DNA of 7,654 nt from Frankiales bacterium (GCA_025465145.1 JAODNS010000221.1:1-7654); one strand, 5' to 3'; positions 1-5,901 are shown, counted from the stretch's first letter. Notes: a model not told the origin generated them from the letters alone. A program made the numbers and translations.

Positions 1-297
1 GTTCACCGTCCGGACGAGGAGCAGCACGCCGTCGTCGAGCTCGGCACCCGCCTCCGCCGCCCGTGCCAGCGCCGCGTGCCCGTCGGGCAGCACGAGCCGC
101 CCCTCCACCACCGCCCGGTCCGCCCCCGGGCGCACCCGCCCCGCGTCGGCGCGGCCGCCGAACAGCAGCGCGAGCCCCTGCACGACCATCGTCTTGCCGG
201 CGCCGGTCTCGCCGGTCACGACGGTCAGCCCGGGTCCGAGCTCGAGCACGGCGTCGTCGATGACGCCGAGGCCACGGATGCGCATCTCCTCGAGCAC
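1..297 (-). CDS. recN: DNA repair protein RecN, N-terminal fragment (runs off left edge)
   Basis: RecN is an SMC-like ATPase that acts on DNA ends in recombinational double-strand break repair. Only its first 99 residues are here. The fragment begins LEEMRIRGLGVIDDAVLEL, the usual RecN opening strand, and has a Walker A motif GETGAGKT at residues 29-36. The region after it (GGRADAGRVRPGADRAVVEG) is the typical RecN segment that follows the P-loop. The coiled coil, signature motif and Walker B lie outside the window. The chosen start is GTG at 297-295, with an AGGG about ten bases upstream. An in-frame ATG four codons later has its purine run directly against it and would lose conserved residues. 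The gene lies 30 bases downstream of nadK on the same strand, so it is probably the last visible gene of the tlyA operon. Family assignment is firm. Confidence 0.95.
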   Translation of the reverse strand, partial: MLEEMRIRGLGVIDDAVLELGPGLTVVTGETGAGKTMVVQGLALLFGGRADAGRVRPGADRAVVEGRLVLPDGHAALARAAEAGAELDDGVLLLVRTVN

Positions 298-327
298 ACC
301 GGCGACCCTAGGCGGCCGGGGCGACAG

Positions 328-1212
328 TCAGCGGGAGCCGCGCCAGCCCTCCACAGGCAGCGCGAACTTCTCCACGAGCGTGTCGGTGAACGTCCGCTCG
401 CGGGTCCGGGCGAGCAGAACAGGGCTGTGCCCCCGACGAACCTCCACCCGCGCCCCGTGCGGCAGCGCGCGCGTCCGCCGCCCGTCGCACGCGACGACGC
501 CCTCCGCACCGCTGTCGAGCACCTCCATCGCGAGCACCGACGACGGTGCGGCGACCAGCGGCCGGGCGAACAGCGCGTGCGCGCTGATGGGTACGAGCAG
601 CAGCGCCTCGACAGTCGGCCACACCACCGGGCCGCCGGCCGAGAAGGCGTACGCGGTCGAGCCCGTCGGCGTGGCAGCGACCACGCCGTCGCAACCCCAG
701 CGGGAGAGCGGGCGGTCATCCACCTCGACGACCACCTCGAGCATCCGCTCGCGCGCCGCCTTCTCGACGCTGCACTCGTTGAGCGCCCAGCCGGTGTCGA
801 CCTCCTCGCCACCGACCTGCACCGAGACGTCCAGGGTCATGCGCTGCTCGACCTCGTACGCGCAGTCCAGCACCTGCTCGATCGTGGTGTCGAGGTCCTC
901 CGGCTCGGCCTCCGCGAGGAAGCCGACGCGGCCGAGGTTGACGCCGAGCAGCGGTACGCCGGCGTCGCGGGCGAGCTCGGCCGCGCGCAGGATCGTGCCG
1001 TCCCCGCCGAGGACCAGCACCAGCTCGGCGCCGGCCGCCGACCCCCGCTCGCCCGTGCACGGCGTCACGCCGGACAGGCCCATCTCGGCGGCCTCCTCCG
1101 CGAGGACGCGCACCTCCACCCCGGCCGCCTGCAGCCGCGTGACCACGCGCCGGGCGGCGTCGGTGGTCGCCTCGCGGCCGGTGTGGGCGAGCAGCAGGAC
1201 GGAGCGGGTCAC
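328..1212 (-). CDS. nadK: NAD kinase (ATP- or polyphosphate-NAD kinase)
   Basis: This cytosolic enzyme phosphorylates NAD to NADP and is the only known route to NADP. The 294-residue length is normal for actinobacterial NadK. Family motifs appear in order: the GGDGT nucleotide-binding loop at 69-73, NLGRVGFL at 92-99, the NAD-contacting NE pair at 145-146 (ALNECSVEKA), and the glycine-rich TPTGSTAYAFSAGGP stretch at 181-195. The GTG start at 1212-1210 has an AAGG eight bases upstream that lies in a GAGAAGG overlapping the tlyA stop codon. The protein from this start opens with the expected beta strand (TRSVLLLAHTGR). The gap to tlyA is 13 bases and to recN is 30 bases, which suggests one transcript. 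Whether the phosphoryl donor is ATP, polyphosphate or both cannot be read from the sequence. Confidence 0.97.
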   Translation of the reverse strand: MTRSVLLLAHTGREATTDAARRVVTRLQAAGVEVRVLAEEAAEMGLSGVTPCTGERGSAAGAELVLVLGGDGTILRAAELARDAGVPLLGVNLGRVGFLAEAEPEDLDTTIEQVLDCAYEVEQRMTLDVSVQVGGEEVDTGWALNECSVEKAARERMLEVVVEVDDRPLSRWGCDGVVAATPTGSTAYAFSAGGPVVWPTVEALLLVPISAHALFARPLVAAPSSVLAMEVLDSGAEGVVACDGRRTRALPHGARVEVRRGHSPVLLARTRERTFTDTLVEKFALPVEGWRGSR

Positions 1213-1225
1213 GCCGGGAACCTTC

Positions 1226-2032
1226 TCACTGTCCCTTGCCCTGTGGCCCCTCCGCCACCGCCCGGGCCAGCTCCGCCTCGTCCAGCGCGGGCGCGCCGCG
1301 GGTCAGCCAGAGGAAGAACTCGACGTTGCCGCTCGGCCCAGGCAGCGGGCTGGCCGTCACCCCGCGCACGCCGAGACCGAGCTCCGCCGCCCGCGCCGCG
1401 ACGTGCCGGACCGCCTCCGCCCGCAGCGCCGGGTCCCGTACGACACCGCCCGCGGGCAGCCGCTCCTTGCCCACCTCGAACTGCGGCTTGACCATCGGCA
1501 GCAGGTCGACGGCCGGCGTACCCACCTCGACCAGCGCCGGCAGCACCAGCCCGAGCGGGATGAACGACAGGTCCGCGACCACCAGGTCCACCGGCTCGCC
1601 GACCTGCTCGAGCGTCAGCGTCCGGACGTTGGTGCGGTCTACGACGGTGACCCGCTCGTCGGTCTGCAGCGACCAGGCGAGCTGCCCGTACCCGACGTCC
1701 ACCGCCACCACGTGCCGCGCCCCCCGCCCGAGCAGCACGTCCGTGAAGCCCCCGGTGCTCGCGCCCGCGTCCAGCACGCGCTTGCCCGCGGGGTCGTACC
1801 TGAACGCGTCCAGCGCGCCCGCCAGCTTGTGACCGCCGCGCGAGACGTACGCGGGCCCGTCATCGGCGAGCACGAGGACAGGCGTGCCCGCGTCCACGCC
1901 GGTCGCGGCCTTGGTGGCCACCGCACCGGCCACCTTCACCCGGCCGCCGCTGATCAGCTCCGCGGCCTGCTCGCGGCTGCGCGCCAGCCCCCGCCGGACG
2001 AGCTCGGCGTCGAGCCGGGCCCGGCGCGCCAC
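1226..2032 (-). CDS. tlyA: TlyA family rRNA (cytidine-2'-O)-methyltransferase / putative hemolysin
   Basis: TlyA methylates ribose 2'-OH groups of rRNA using S-adenosylmethionine. In M. tuberculosis the targets are 16S C1409 and 23S C1920, and loss of the gene gives capreomycin and viomycin resistance. The 268-residue length equals, from memory, the mycobacterial protein and so fits the longer type II class that methylates both subunits. An S4-like RNA-binding domain spans about 5-60 (RLDAELVRRGLARSREQA). A Rossmann methyltransferase domain follows, with SAM motif LDAGASTGGF at 87-96. The K-D-K-E tetrad is visible as K69 (SRGGHK), D154 (VVADLSF), K182 (MVKPQFE) and E238 (NVEFFLW). The linker just before SRGG reads PAYV where M. 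tuberculosis has RAWV. The GTG start overlaps the TAG stop of the upstream 43-residue gene by one base, and a weak GAGGG lies close by, so translation is probably coupled. Confidence 0.96.
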   Translation of the reverse strand: MARRARLDAELVRRGLARSREQAAELISGGRVKVAGAVATKAATGVDAGTPVLVLADDGPAYVSRGGHKLAGALDAFRYDPAGKRVLDAGASTGGFTDVLLGRGARHVVAVDVGYGQLAWSLQTDERVTVVDRTNVRTLTLEQVGEPVDLVVADLSFIPLGLVLPALVEVGTPAVDLLPMVKPQFEVGKERLPAGGVVRDPALRAEAVRHVAARAAELGLGVRGVTASPLPGPSGNVEFFLWLTRGAPALDEAELARAVAEGPQGKGQ

Positions 2033-2163
2033 TAGCCCTCGTCGAGCGCCGCGAGCGCGTCCTGCAGCAGCCGGTGCACCTCGTCGAAGACGGCCACGTG
2101 CTCCGCGACCGGCCGCTCCTCGAGTCCCTCCAACAGGCCCAGCGCGTCGTCGACGACGCTCAC
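2032..2163 (-). CDS. 43-residue conserved small protein between phasin-like gene and tlyA
   Basis: This small ORF encodes 43 residues, starting SVVDDALGLLEGLEERP and ending LAALDEG. It is acidic, rich in Leu, Val and Ala, and looks like two amphipathic helices joined at Arg-Pro. No signal peptide, membrane segment or cysteine is present. Its GTG start lies in a GTGA that overlaps the preceding stop by four bases, and its TAG stop overlaps the tlyA GTG by one base. This double overlap is the main evidence that it is a real, coupled gene. M. tuberculosis has a similarly placed small ORF, Rv1693, of roughly 58 residues by memory, directly before tlyA. I have not compared the two sequences. The function is unknown, and a helical partner or a translational coupling device for tlyA are both possible. 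Confidence 0.8.
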   Translation of the reverse strand: MSVVDDALGLLEGLEERPVAEHVAVFDEVHRLLQDALAALDEG

Positions 2164-2570
2164 GCGCCCGCCTTCTTCTTCGCCGGCGCCTTCTTCGCGG
2201 CAGCCTTGGCCGGCGCCTGAGCAGCCTTCTTCGCCGGCGCCTTCGCAGGTGTCTCCGACTTCTGGCCGGCCTGCGCCTCGCGCAGCTGCGCCTCCAGCGT
2301 GCGCACGCGCTGCGTCAGCTCGTGCACCTCGTCGTTGGTCGCGAGGCCGACCCGGCCCAGCGTGCGGTCGACCTCGTACTTCACCAGCGCGGCCACCGCC
2401 TCTCGGTTGCTCTTGCTCTGCTTGAGCAGGTCGTCGGCCAGCGTGGTGACCTGCTCGGCGGTGGCCTCGCCCTGCGCGACGAGCGCCTTGGCGGCGGCGG
2501 TGGCCCGCTGCCGGGTGACGTCGGTCAGCCCGCCGGCGAGGGCCAGGTAGCTCTTCAGGGCGTCGCGCAC
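2160..2570 (-). CDS. phasin-like (PHA granule-associated-type) protein with H1-like Lys/Ala/Pro tail
   Basis: This 136-residue protein probably forms an elongated helical oligomer. Residues 1-70 are helical and polar. A segment around 75-100 (ATNDEVHELTQRVRTLEAQL) is a heptad-like coiled coil closely resembling the C-terminal part of PhaI/PhaF-type polyhydroxyalkanoate granule proteins. Residues 105-136 are a disordered tail of Lys, Ala and Pro, with repeats such as KAPAKK and KKAPAKKKAGA, resembling histone H1 or the DNA-binding tail of PhaF. The GTG start at 2570 has a GGAGG six bases upstream, and the family-like sequence begins there (RDALKSYLALAGGLTDV). It heads the probable operon and overlaps the 43-residue gene by four bases. 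No PHA synthase is visible, so granule binding is an inference from similarity. Nucleoid or polyphosphate association is an alternative. Confidence 0.82.
   Translation of the reverse strand: MRDALKSYLALAGGLTDVTRQRATAAAKALVAQGEATAEQVTTLADDLLKQSKSNREAVAALVKYEVDRTLGRVGLATNDEVHELTQRVRTLEAQLREAQAGQKSETPAKAPAKKAAQAPAKAAAKKAPAKKKAGA
2176..2244 (-). repeat. Short direct repeats encoding the Lys/Ala/Pro tail
   Basis: An 18-base perfect direct repeat (TTCTTCGCCGGCGCCTTC on the plus strand) occurs at 2176-2193 and 2227-2244, offset by 51 bases, or 17 codons. The DNA between carries partial copies. On the minus strand the repeat encodes the KAPAKK-type units of the phasin-like protein's tail. Such tracts change length easily by slippage in whole codons, so tail length may vary between strains. 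Confidence 0.7.
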
Positions 2571-2670
2571 GGCGGTCCTCCAGGACGGTTCTCGCGGGCG
2601 ATCACCGTAGCGCGTGAGCCGCAGGGCAGCGGGTAGCGTCCCTCGACGCGCGCAGACGACAGGGGGGTCG
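2571..2670. promoter_or_regulatory. Divergent intergenic region between phasin-like operon and SCP2 gene
   Basis: This is the only non-coding DNA between two divergent start codons, so both promoters should lie here or just inside the flanking genes. Two weak TAnnnT -10 candidates are visible: TAGCGT at 2634-2639 on the plus strand for the SCP2 gene, and TACGGT on the minus strand at 2609-2604 for the phasin-like operon. The minus-strand candidate would give a leader of roughly 27 bases. Neither has a convincing -35 at 16-18 bases. I see no riboswitch or strong operator. Confidence 0.3.
2577..2581 (-). promoter_or_regulatory. Shine-Dalgarno GGAGG of the phasin-like gene
   Basis: On the minus strand GGAGG sits six bases before the GTG at 2570. 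It is the only good ribosome-binding site near the 5' end of this open frame. It therefore fixes the start and excludes the much longer upstream extension of the frame, which would run through the SCP2 gene on the opposite strand. Confidence 0.8.
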
Positions 2671-3012
2671 GTGGCAACGCTCGAGCAGTGCCAGGACGCC
2701 GTCGCGGCGCTGACGGACAAGCTGGCCGAGGTCGACGTCGACGTGCGCCGCAAGTACGCCGTCGAGCGGACCGTCTCCTGCCGCGTACCCGACCTGGACG
2801 TCGTCTTCCTCGCGCGCGTCGACGAGGACGGGACCATCCAGGACGTCGAGGTGGTCGAGCACGGCAAGGGCCAGGTGAAGCTGACGGCCGCGAGCGACGA
2901 CCTCATCGCGCTCATCGAGGGCCGGCTCAACCTGCCCGTTGCCTGGGCCACCGGGAAGCTGAAGATCGACGCGAGCATGCTCGACCTGCTCAAGCTGCGC
3001 TCGCTGCTCTAG
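2671..3012 (+). CDS. SCP2 sterol-binding domain-like protein (actinobacterial single-domain form)
   Basis: This 113-residue protein is an isolated SCP2-type fold, a small alpha/beta domain with a hydrophobic tunnel that binds lipids or acyl chains in other members. The sequence opens ATLEQCQDAVAALTDKLAEV and has the beta-rich middle TVSCRVPDLDVVFLARV. It ends with the SCP2 hallmark in which a ligand-dependent strand and helix carry WATGKLKIDASMLDLLKLR (residues 92-110). The length is typical of short actinobacterial SCP2 proteins, which have no attached enzyme. The GTG start at 2671 is preceded by AGGGGGG, and the family-like sequence begins here. An earlier in-frame GTG at 2614 would add about 19 low-quality residues with no obvious ribosome-binding site. 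It is divergent from the phasin-like operon and convergent with the HAD gene. No signal peptide is present, so it is likely cytosolic. The ligand is unknown. Confidence 0.85.
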   Translation: MATLEQCQDAVAALTDKLAEVDVDVRRKYAVERTVSCRVPDLDVVFLARVDEDGTIQDVEVVEHGKGQVKLTAASDDLIALIEGRLNLPVAWATGKLKIDASMLDLLKLRSLL

Positions 3013-3953
3013 AGACCGTCGACCTCGACCAGAGGTCGACCCTCGTCCGCGGCCGCCCACGCGACGGCACAGGCGGCGCGCAGCGCGTCCGCCCCCTGCC
3101 CGGTCACGCGCAGCACCCCGTTGTCGTACGCGGCGGTGGCCGTGCCGCAGCCGCCGTCCACCACGGCCGGCTGCGCCGCGAGCAGCCCGCGCAGGTCCGC
3201 GGCCACGTACGTGGGCCGGCTGCCACGCGGCGCGGCCAGCAACTGCGGCACGTCGACGACGCCGGTGAGCACGAGCAGGCTGTCCGCTCCCCCGCGCACC
3301 GCGCCGAGCACGTCGGTGTCGAGCCGGTCGCCGATCACGAGGGGGCGCTGCGCCCGCACGCGCTGGACGCTCTCGAGGTGCAGCGCAGGTTCAGGCTTGC
3401 CAGCGACGACGGGCTCCAGTCCGGTCGCCGTGCGCAGCGCCGCCACCATCGCGCCGTTGCCGGGCAGCGGGCCGCGCGGGCTGGGGAACGTGCTGTCCGT
3501 GTTGCCGGCCACCCACAGCGCGCCGGCCCGCAGCGCAACGGACGCCTCCGCGAGCTGCGCCCAGCCGGTGCCGGGGTCGTACCCCTGCACCACCGCCGCC
3601 ACCTCGGCCTCGGCGGTGCGGGTGGTCTGGAAGCCGCCCTCGGCCACCTCCTCCTCGAGGCCGGCCGCCCCGAGCACCAGCACCAGAGCGCCGGGCGGGA
3701 GGCGCTCGCGCAGCACCCGCACGGCCGCCTGCGCGCTGGTGACCACGTCCGCCGGCTCCGCGGGTATGCCGAGCTCGGTCAGGTGCGCGGCGACGACGGC
3801 CGGCCGGCGTGAGGCGTTGTTGGTGACGTACGCGGGCCGCAGCCCGAGCTCCCGCGCGGCCGCGACGGAGGCTGCCGCGTGCGGGATCGGCTCCGGCCCG
3901 AGGTACAGCACCCCGTCCAGGTCGTAGAGCCCGGCGTCGTACGCGGCCGCCAA
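3009..3953 (-). CDS. HAD superfamily (IIA, NagD-type) phosphatase
   Basis: This cytosolic Mg-dependent phosphatase acts by a phospho-aspartate mechanism. From the TTG start the protein is 314 residues. HAD motif I is DLDGVLY at 11-17, motif II is the T44 of VTNNAS, motif III is K186 in GKPEP, and motif IV is GDRLDTD at 208-214. The C2-type cap between motifs II and III, including LPGNGAMVAALRTATG, matches the NagD/p-nitrophenylphosphatase group. The syntenic M. tuberculosis protein Rv1692 was characterised as a glycerol-3-phosphate phosphatase in polar-head recycling. That is the best guess for the substrate here but is not proven by the sequence. The start is uncertain. The frame has no ATG or GTG near the domain start, only TTG at 3953, CTG at 4004 (in a CTGA overlapping the TPR stop), and a GTG at 4190 deep in the TPR gene. 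It follows the TPR gene as a probable operon, and its stop shares CTAG with the SCP2 stop. Confidence 0.9.
   Translation of the reverse strand: MAAAYDAGLYDLDGVLYLGPEPIPHAAASVAAARELGLRPAYVTNNASRRPAVVAAHLTELGIPAEPADVVTSAQAAVRVLRERLPPGALVLVLGAAGLEEEVAEGGFQTTRTAEAEVAAVVQGYDPGTGWAQLAEASVALRAGALWVAGNTDSTFPSPRGPLPGNGAMVAALRTATGLEPVVAGKPEPALHLESVQRVRAQRPLVIGDRLDTDVLGAVRGGADSLLVLTGVVDVPQLLAAPRGSRPTYVAADLRGLLAAQPAVVDGGCGTATAAYDNGVLRVTGQGADALRAACAVAWAAADEGRPLVEVDGL
3018..3040 (+). terminator. Perfect 9-bp hairpin after the SCP2 stop (terminator candidate)
   Basis: The arms GTCGACCTC (3018-3026) and GAGGTCGAC (3032-3040) are perfect inverted repeats around a 5-base loop GACCA. The hairpin begins five bases beyond the SCP2 stop codon and lies within the last codons of the convergent HAD gene. 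No T-run follows, as is common for actinobacterial terminators, so it would be an intrinsic terminator of the U-less type or an RNA-end stabiliser. The same fold forms in the HAD transcript just before its stop codon. Confidence 0.5.
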
Positions 3954-4000
3954 CGGCCCGTCGCAGGACCCGAGGGCGTCGCCGCGGAGCGGCTGCTCGG

Positions 4001-4480
4001 TCAGCGGTTGGACGCGGTGAGCGCCGCGCGCGCTCCGCGCAGAGCCAGCGCGTAGTGCGTGACGTCCGGGCGCATCGCCGCGGCGAGCGCCAGGTGGTCG
4101 ACCGCCTTCCTGAGGTCGCCCATCTTCGTGGCGGCGAGACCGAGGCCGAACTGCGAGTAGTCGTCGGCCGGGTTGATGGCGATGATCCACTCGAAGTTGG
4201 CCAGCGCCTCCTCGTACAGGCCCGCGTCGAACTGGGCCCGCGCCAGCGCCTCGCGCACCATCCGCGACTCGGGCTCACTGGTGGCGACGTGCTGCAGCAG
4301 CTGGACCGAGGAGGTGGAGTCGCCGCTGTCGAGCAGCTCGACGCCGCGGATGTACCAGTCGTACATCTCGCCCTGCGGCACGACGTCCTCCGGCGGCGGG
4401 GGCAGCTCGGCGAACGGGCGCGGCGCCTCCTCGTCGGGGGCGCGCGGGTCGTACCGGGGGTCGTACCTGCTGTTCTCCAC
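4001..4480 (-). CDS. TPR-repeat protein, 159 residues
   Basis: A soluble helical-repeat protein likely to act as a protein-protein scaffold, with no catalytic motif. After a Pro-rich, charged N-terminus (1-38, with a duplicated YDPR at 6-13) come three TPR-like units at about 43-72, 73-106 and 107-140. The best preserved is AQFDAGLYEEALANFEWII followed by INPADD. The C-terminus is a short helix. The GTG start at 4480 is chosen because GAGGAGGAG lies seven bases upstream. The open frame extends further, into low-complexity codons that overlap the DUF1015 promoter. It is transcribed directly into the HAD phosphatase gene, 47 bases from the TTG or overlapping by four if CTG is used. A TPR gene beside this phosphatase is also found in the M. 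tuberculosis locus, from memory. No signal peptide or membrane segment is seen. Confidence 0.88.
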   Translation of the reverse strand: MENSRYDPRYDPRAPDEEAPRPFAELPPPPEDVVPQGEMYDWYIRGVELLDSGDSTSSVQLLQHVATSEPESRMVREALARAQFDAGLYEEALANFEWIIAINPADDYSQFGLGLAATKMGDLRKAVDHLALAAAMRPDVTHYALALRGARAALTASNR

Positions 4481-4487
4481 GCGCGCA

Positions 4488-4496
4488 CTCCTCCTC
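4488..4496 (-). promoter_or_regulatory. Shine-Dalgarno GAGGAGGAG of the TPR gene
   Basis: On the minus strand this purine run ends seven bases before the GTG at 4480. It decides that start against the longer in-frame extension reaching 4576. I see no clear TAnnnT -10 box for this gene in the remaining divergent DNA up to 4551. Confidence 0.75.
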
Positions 4497-4531
4497 GTCG
4501 CCGGTGGGGTGGCCCGCCGGAGCGGCCGTTT

Positions 4532-4551
4532 GGCGCACCTAGAGTGCGCCC
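4532..4551 (+). promoter_or_regulatory. Leaderless -10 box inside a perfect 7-bp palindrome, DUF1015 promoter
   Basis: TAGAGT at 4540-4545 fits the TAnnnT -10 consensus of actinobacterial housekeeping sigma factors. It ends six bases before the ATG at 4552, so transcription would start on the A of ATG. No Shine-Dalgarno is present. The -10 box lies within an inverted repeat with arms GGCGCAC (4532-4538) and GTGCGCC (4544-4550) around CTAGA, one base before the start codon. A repressor bound there would block both the -10 and the start site. No clear -35 is seen at 16-18 bases. The palindrome could also be chance or could act on the divergent TPR gene. Confidence 0.55.
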
Positions 4552-5901
4552 ATGACCGCAGGCTCCAACCCCGCATCCTCCGGGGCTGTCGCCCCTTCCG
4601 TCGCTCCTGCCGCTGCCCTTCCGTGGCCTGCCGGTCTGGTCCTGCAGCCCTTCCGGGCGCTGCGCTTCGACGCCGCTGTCGCCGGCGACCTCGCGACGCT
4701 GACGTCCCCGCCGTACGACGTCATCGACGAGGACGGGGTGTCGGCGCTGGAGGCGTCGAGCGACCACAACGTGGTCCGGCTCATCCTTCCACGCGAGCCG
4801 GCCGGGCACGCCTCCGACACGGCCGGCGACCGGTACGCGGCGGCGCGCCGGACGCTCGAGCACTGGCGGTCCGAGGGCGCGCTCGTGCCGGACGAGGTGC
4901 CGGCGCTGTACGTGTACGAACAGGCCGACGCGCACTCGGGGCACATCCAGCGCGGCCTGCTCGGCGCGCTCGGCCTCACGCCGCCGCAGGACGAGATCGT
5001 CCTGCCGCACGAGAACACGATGGCCGGGCCGGTCAGCGACCGGCTCGCGCTCTACAACGCGGTCGACGCCGACCTCGAGCCGATCTTCCTCGTGTACGAC
5101 GGGGGCGGCGCGGCCAGCCGCGCGGTCGCCGAGGCCGACGCCGCCGAGCCGCTGATCGACGTGCCGCTGCCGGACGGGCTCCGGCACCGGCTCTGGGCGA
5201 TCACCGATACGGCCCGGCTGGACGAGATCGCCGCGGACCTGCACCCGCGCAAGGCCCTCATCGCGGACGGGCACCACCGGTACGCCACCTACCTCCAGCG
5301 CCAGGCCGAGCGGCACGCAGCCGGGCTCGGCACCGGGCCGTGGGACCTCGGGCTGACCTTCCTCGTGGACGCGACCGCGTTTGGGCCGGAGGTCCACCCG
5401 ATCCACCGGTACGTCCCGGGGCGACCGGCCGAGCAGCTGGCCGAGCTCGCCGCCGCAGGCATGGCCGTGCGGGCGGTCCCCGGCGGGCTCCCCGGCGCGC
5501 TGGGCGAGCTGACGGAGGCGCGCGGCCCCGCGTACGTGCTCACCGACGGTGACGTCGCGTGGCTCATCGACCAGCCGGACGCCGCACAGGTCACCGCCGC
5601 GCTGCCCGCCGAGCGCACCGACGGGTGGAAGGCGCTGGACGTCAGCGTGCTGCACGGGTTCGTGGTGCCGGTCCTGTGGCAGCTGGCCGACAGCGTCGAC
5701 ACCGTCGGCTACGAGCACGACGTCGACGCGGCGGTGGCCGCCGCGCGCCGGACCGGCGGCACCGCGGTGCTGCTGAACCCGACGCCGGTCGCGGCTGTCG
5801 CCGCGGTGGCCGGCGGGGGCGAGCGGATGCCCCGCAAGTCGACGCTGTTCACGCCGAAGCCGCGCACCGGACTCGTCCTGCGCGACTACCGCGACGTCTG
5901 A
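4552..5901 (+). CDS. DUF1015 family protein
   Basis: This 449-residue soluble protein belongs to the widespread DUF1015 family (COG4198, PF06245). Diagnostic motifs are SPPYDVID at 52-59, LPHENT at 151-156, ADGHHRYAT at 238-246, HPIHR at 282-286 and the C-terminal MPRKST...PKPRTG at 426-440. Residues 1-28 are an Ala/Pro/Ser-rich, poorly conserved extension. Real family similarity starts at LVLQPFRALRF. The ATG start is supported by a leaderless promoter placing the transcript start at the ATG. The family is often described as ParB/sulfiredoxin-fold related. Relatives of that fold (archaeal SerK, staphylococcal SbnI) are free L-serine kinases, so a kinase or other small-molecule role is conceivable, but this is inference and no reaction is assigned. 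Its 3' end overlaps the convergent SSB-like gene by 16 bases. The His-rich ADGHHRY loop is the likeliest active-site element. Confidence 0.92.
   Translation: MTAGSNPASSGAVAPSVAPAAALPWPAGLVLQPFRALRFDAAVAGDLATLTSPPYDVIDEDGVSALEASSDHNVVRLILPREPAGHASDTAGDRYAAARRTLEHWRSEGALVPDEVPALYVYEQADAHSGHIQRGLLGALGLTPPQDEIVLPHENTMAGPVSDRLALYNAVDADLEPIFLVYDGGGAASRAVAEADAAEPLIDVPLPDGLRHRLWAITDTARLDEIAADLHPRKALIADGHHRYATYLQRQAERHAAGLGTGPWDLGLTFLVDATAFGPEVHPIHRYVPGRPAEQLAELAAAGMAVRAVPGGLPGALGELTEARGPAYVLTDGDVAWLIDQPDAAQVTAALPAERTDGWKALDVSVLHGFVVPVLWQLADSVDTVGYEHDVDAAVAAARRTGGTAVLLNPTPVAAVAAVAGGGERMPRKSTLFTPKPRTGLVLRDYRDV

Noticed and set aside
76..2035. Long plus-strand open frames opposite recN, nadK and tlyA
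   Set aside because: They are rich in Arg, Pro, Ala and Ser, have no recognisable domain, and lie antisense to three well-supported genes. Such mirror frames are expected at very high G+C.
2575..2586. Inverted repeat GTCCT-CC-AGGAC over the phasin-like ribosome-binding site as an RNA switch
   Set aside because: The 2-base loop is too tight for a stable RNA hairpin and the arms are only 5 bp.
2603..3060. N-terminal extensions of the phasin-like protein and other minus-strand frames through the SCP2 gene
   Set aside because: The only good ribosome-binding site (GGAGG at 2577-2581) places the phasin-like start at 2570, and the extension is antisense to the SCP2 gene.
3391..5718. A 775-codon minus-strand open frame across the TPR and DUF1015 genes
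   Set aside because: It crosses several real genes on both strands and a divergent promoter region, and its translation is low-complexity with no family motif. It is a G+C-driven shadow frame.
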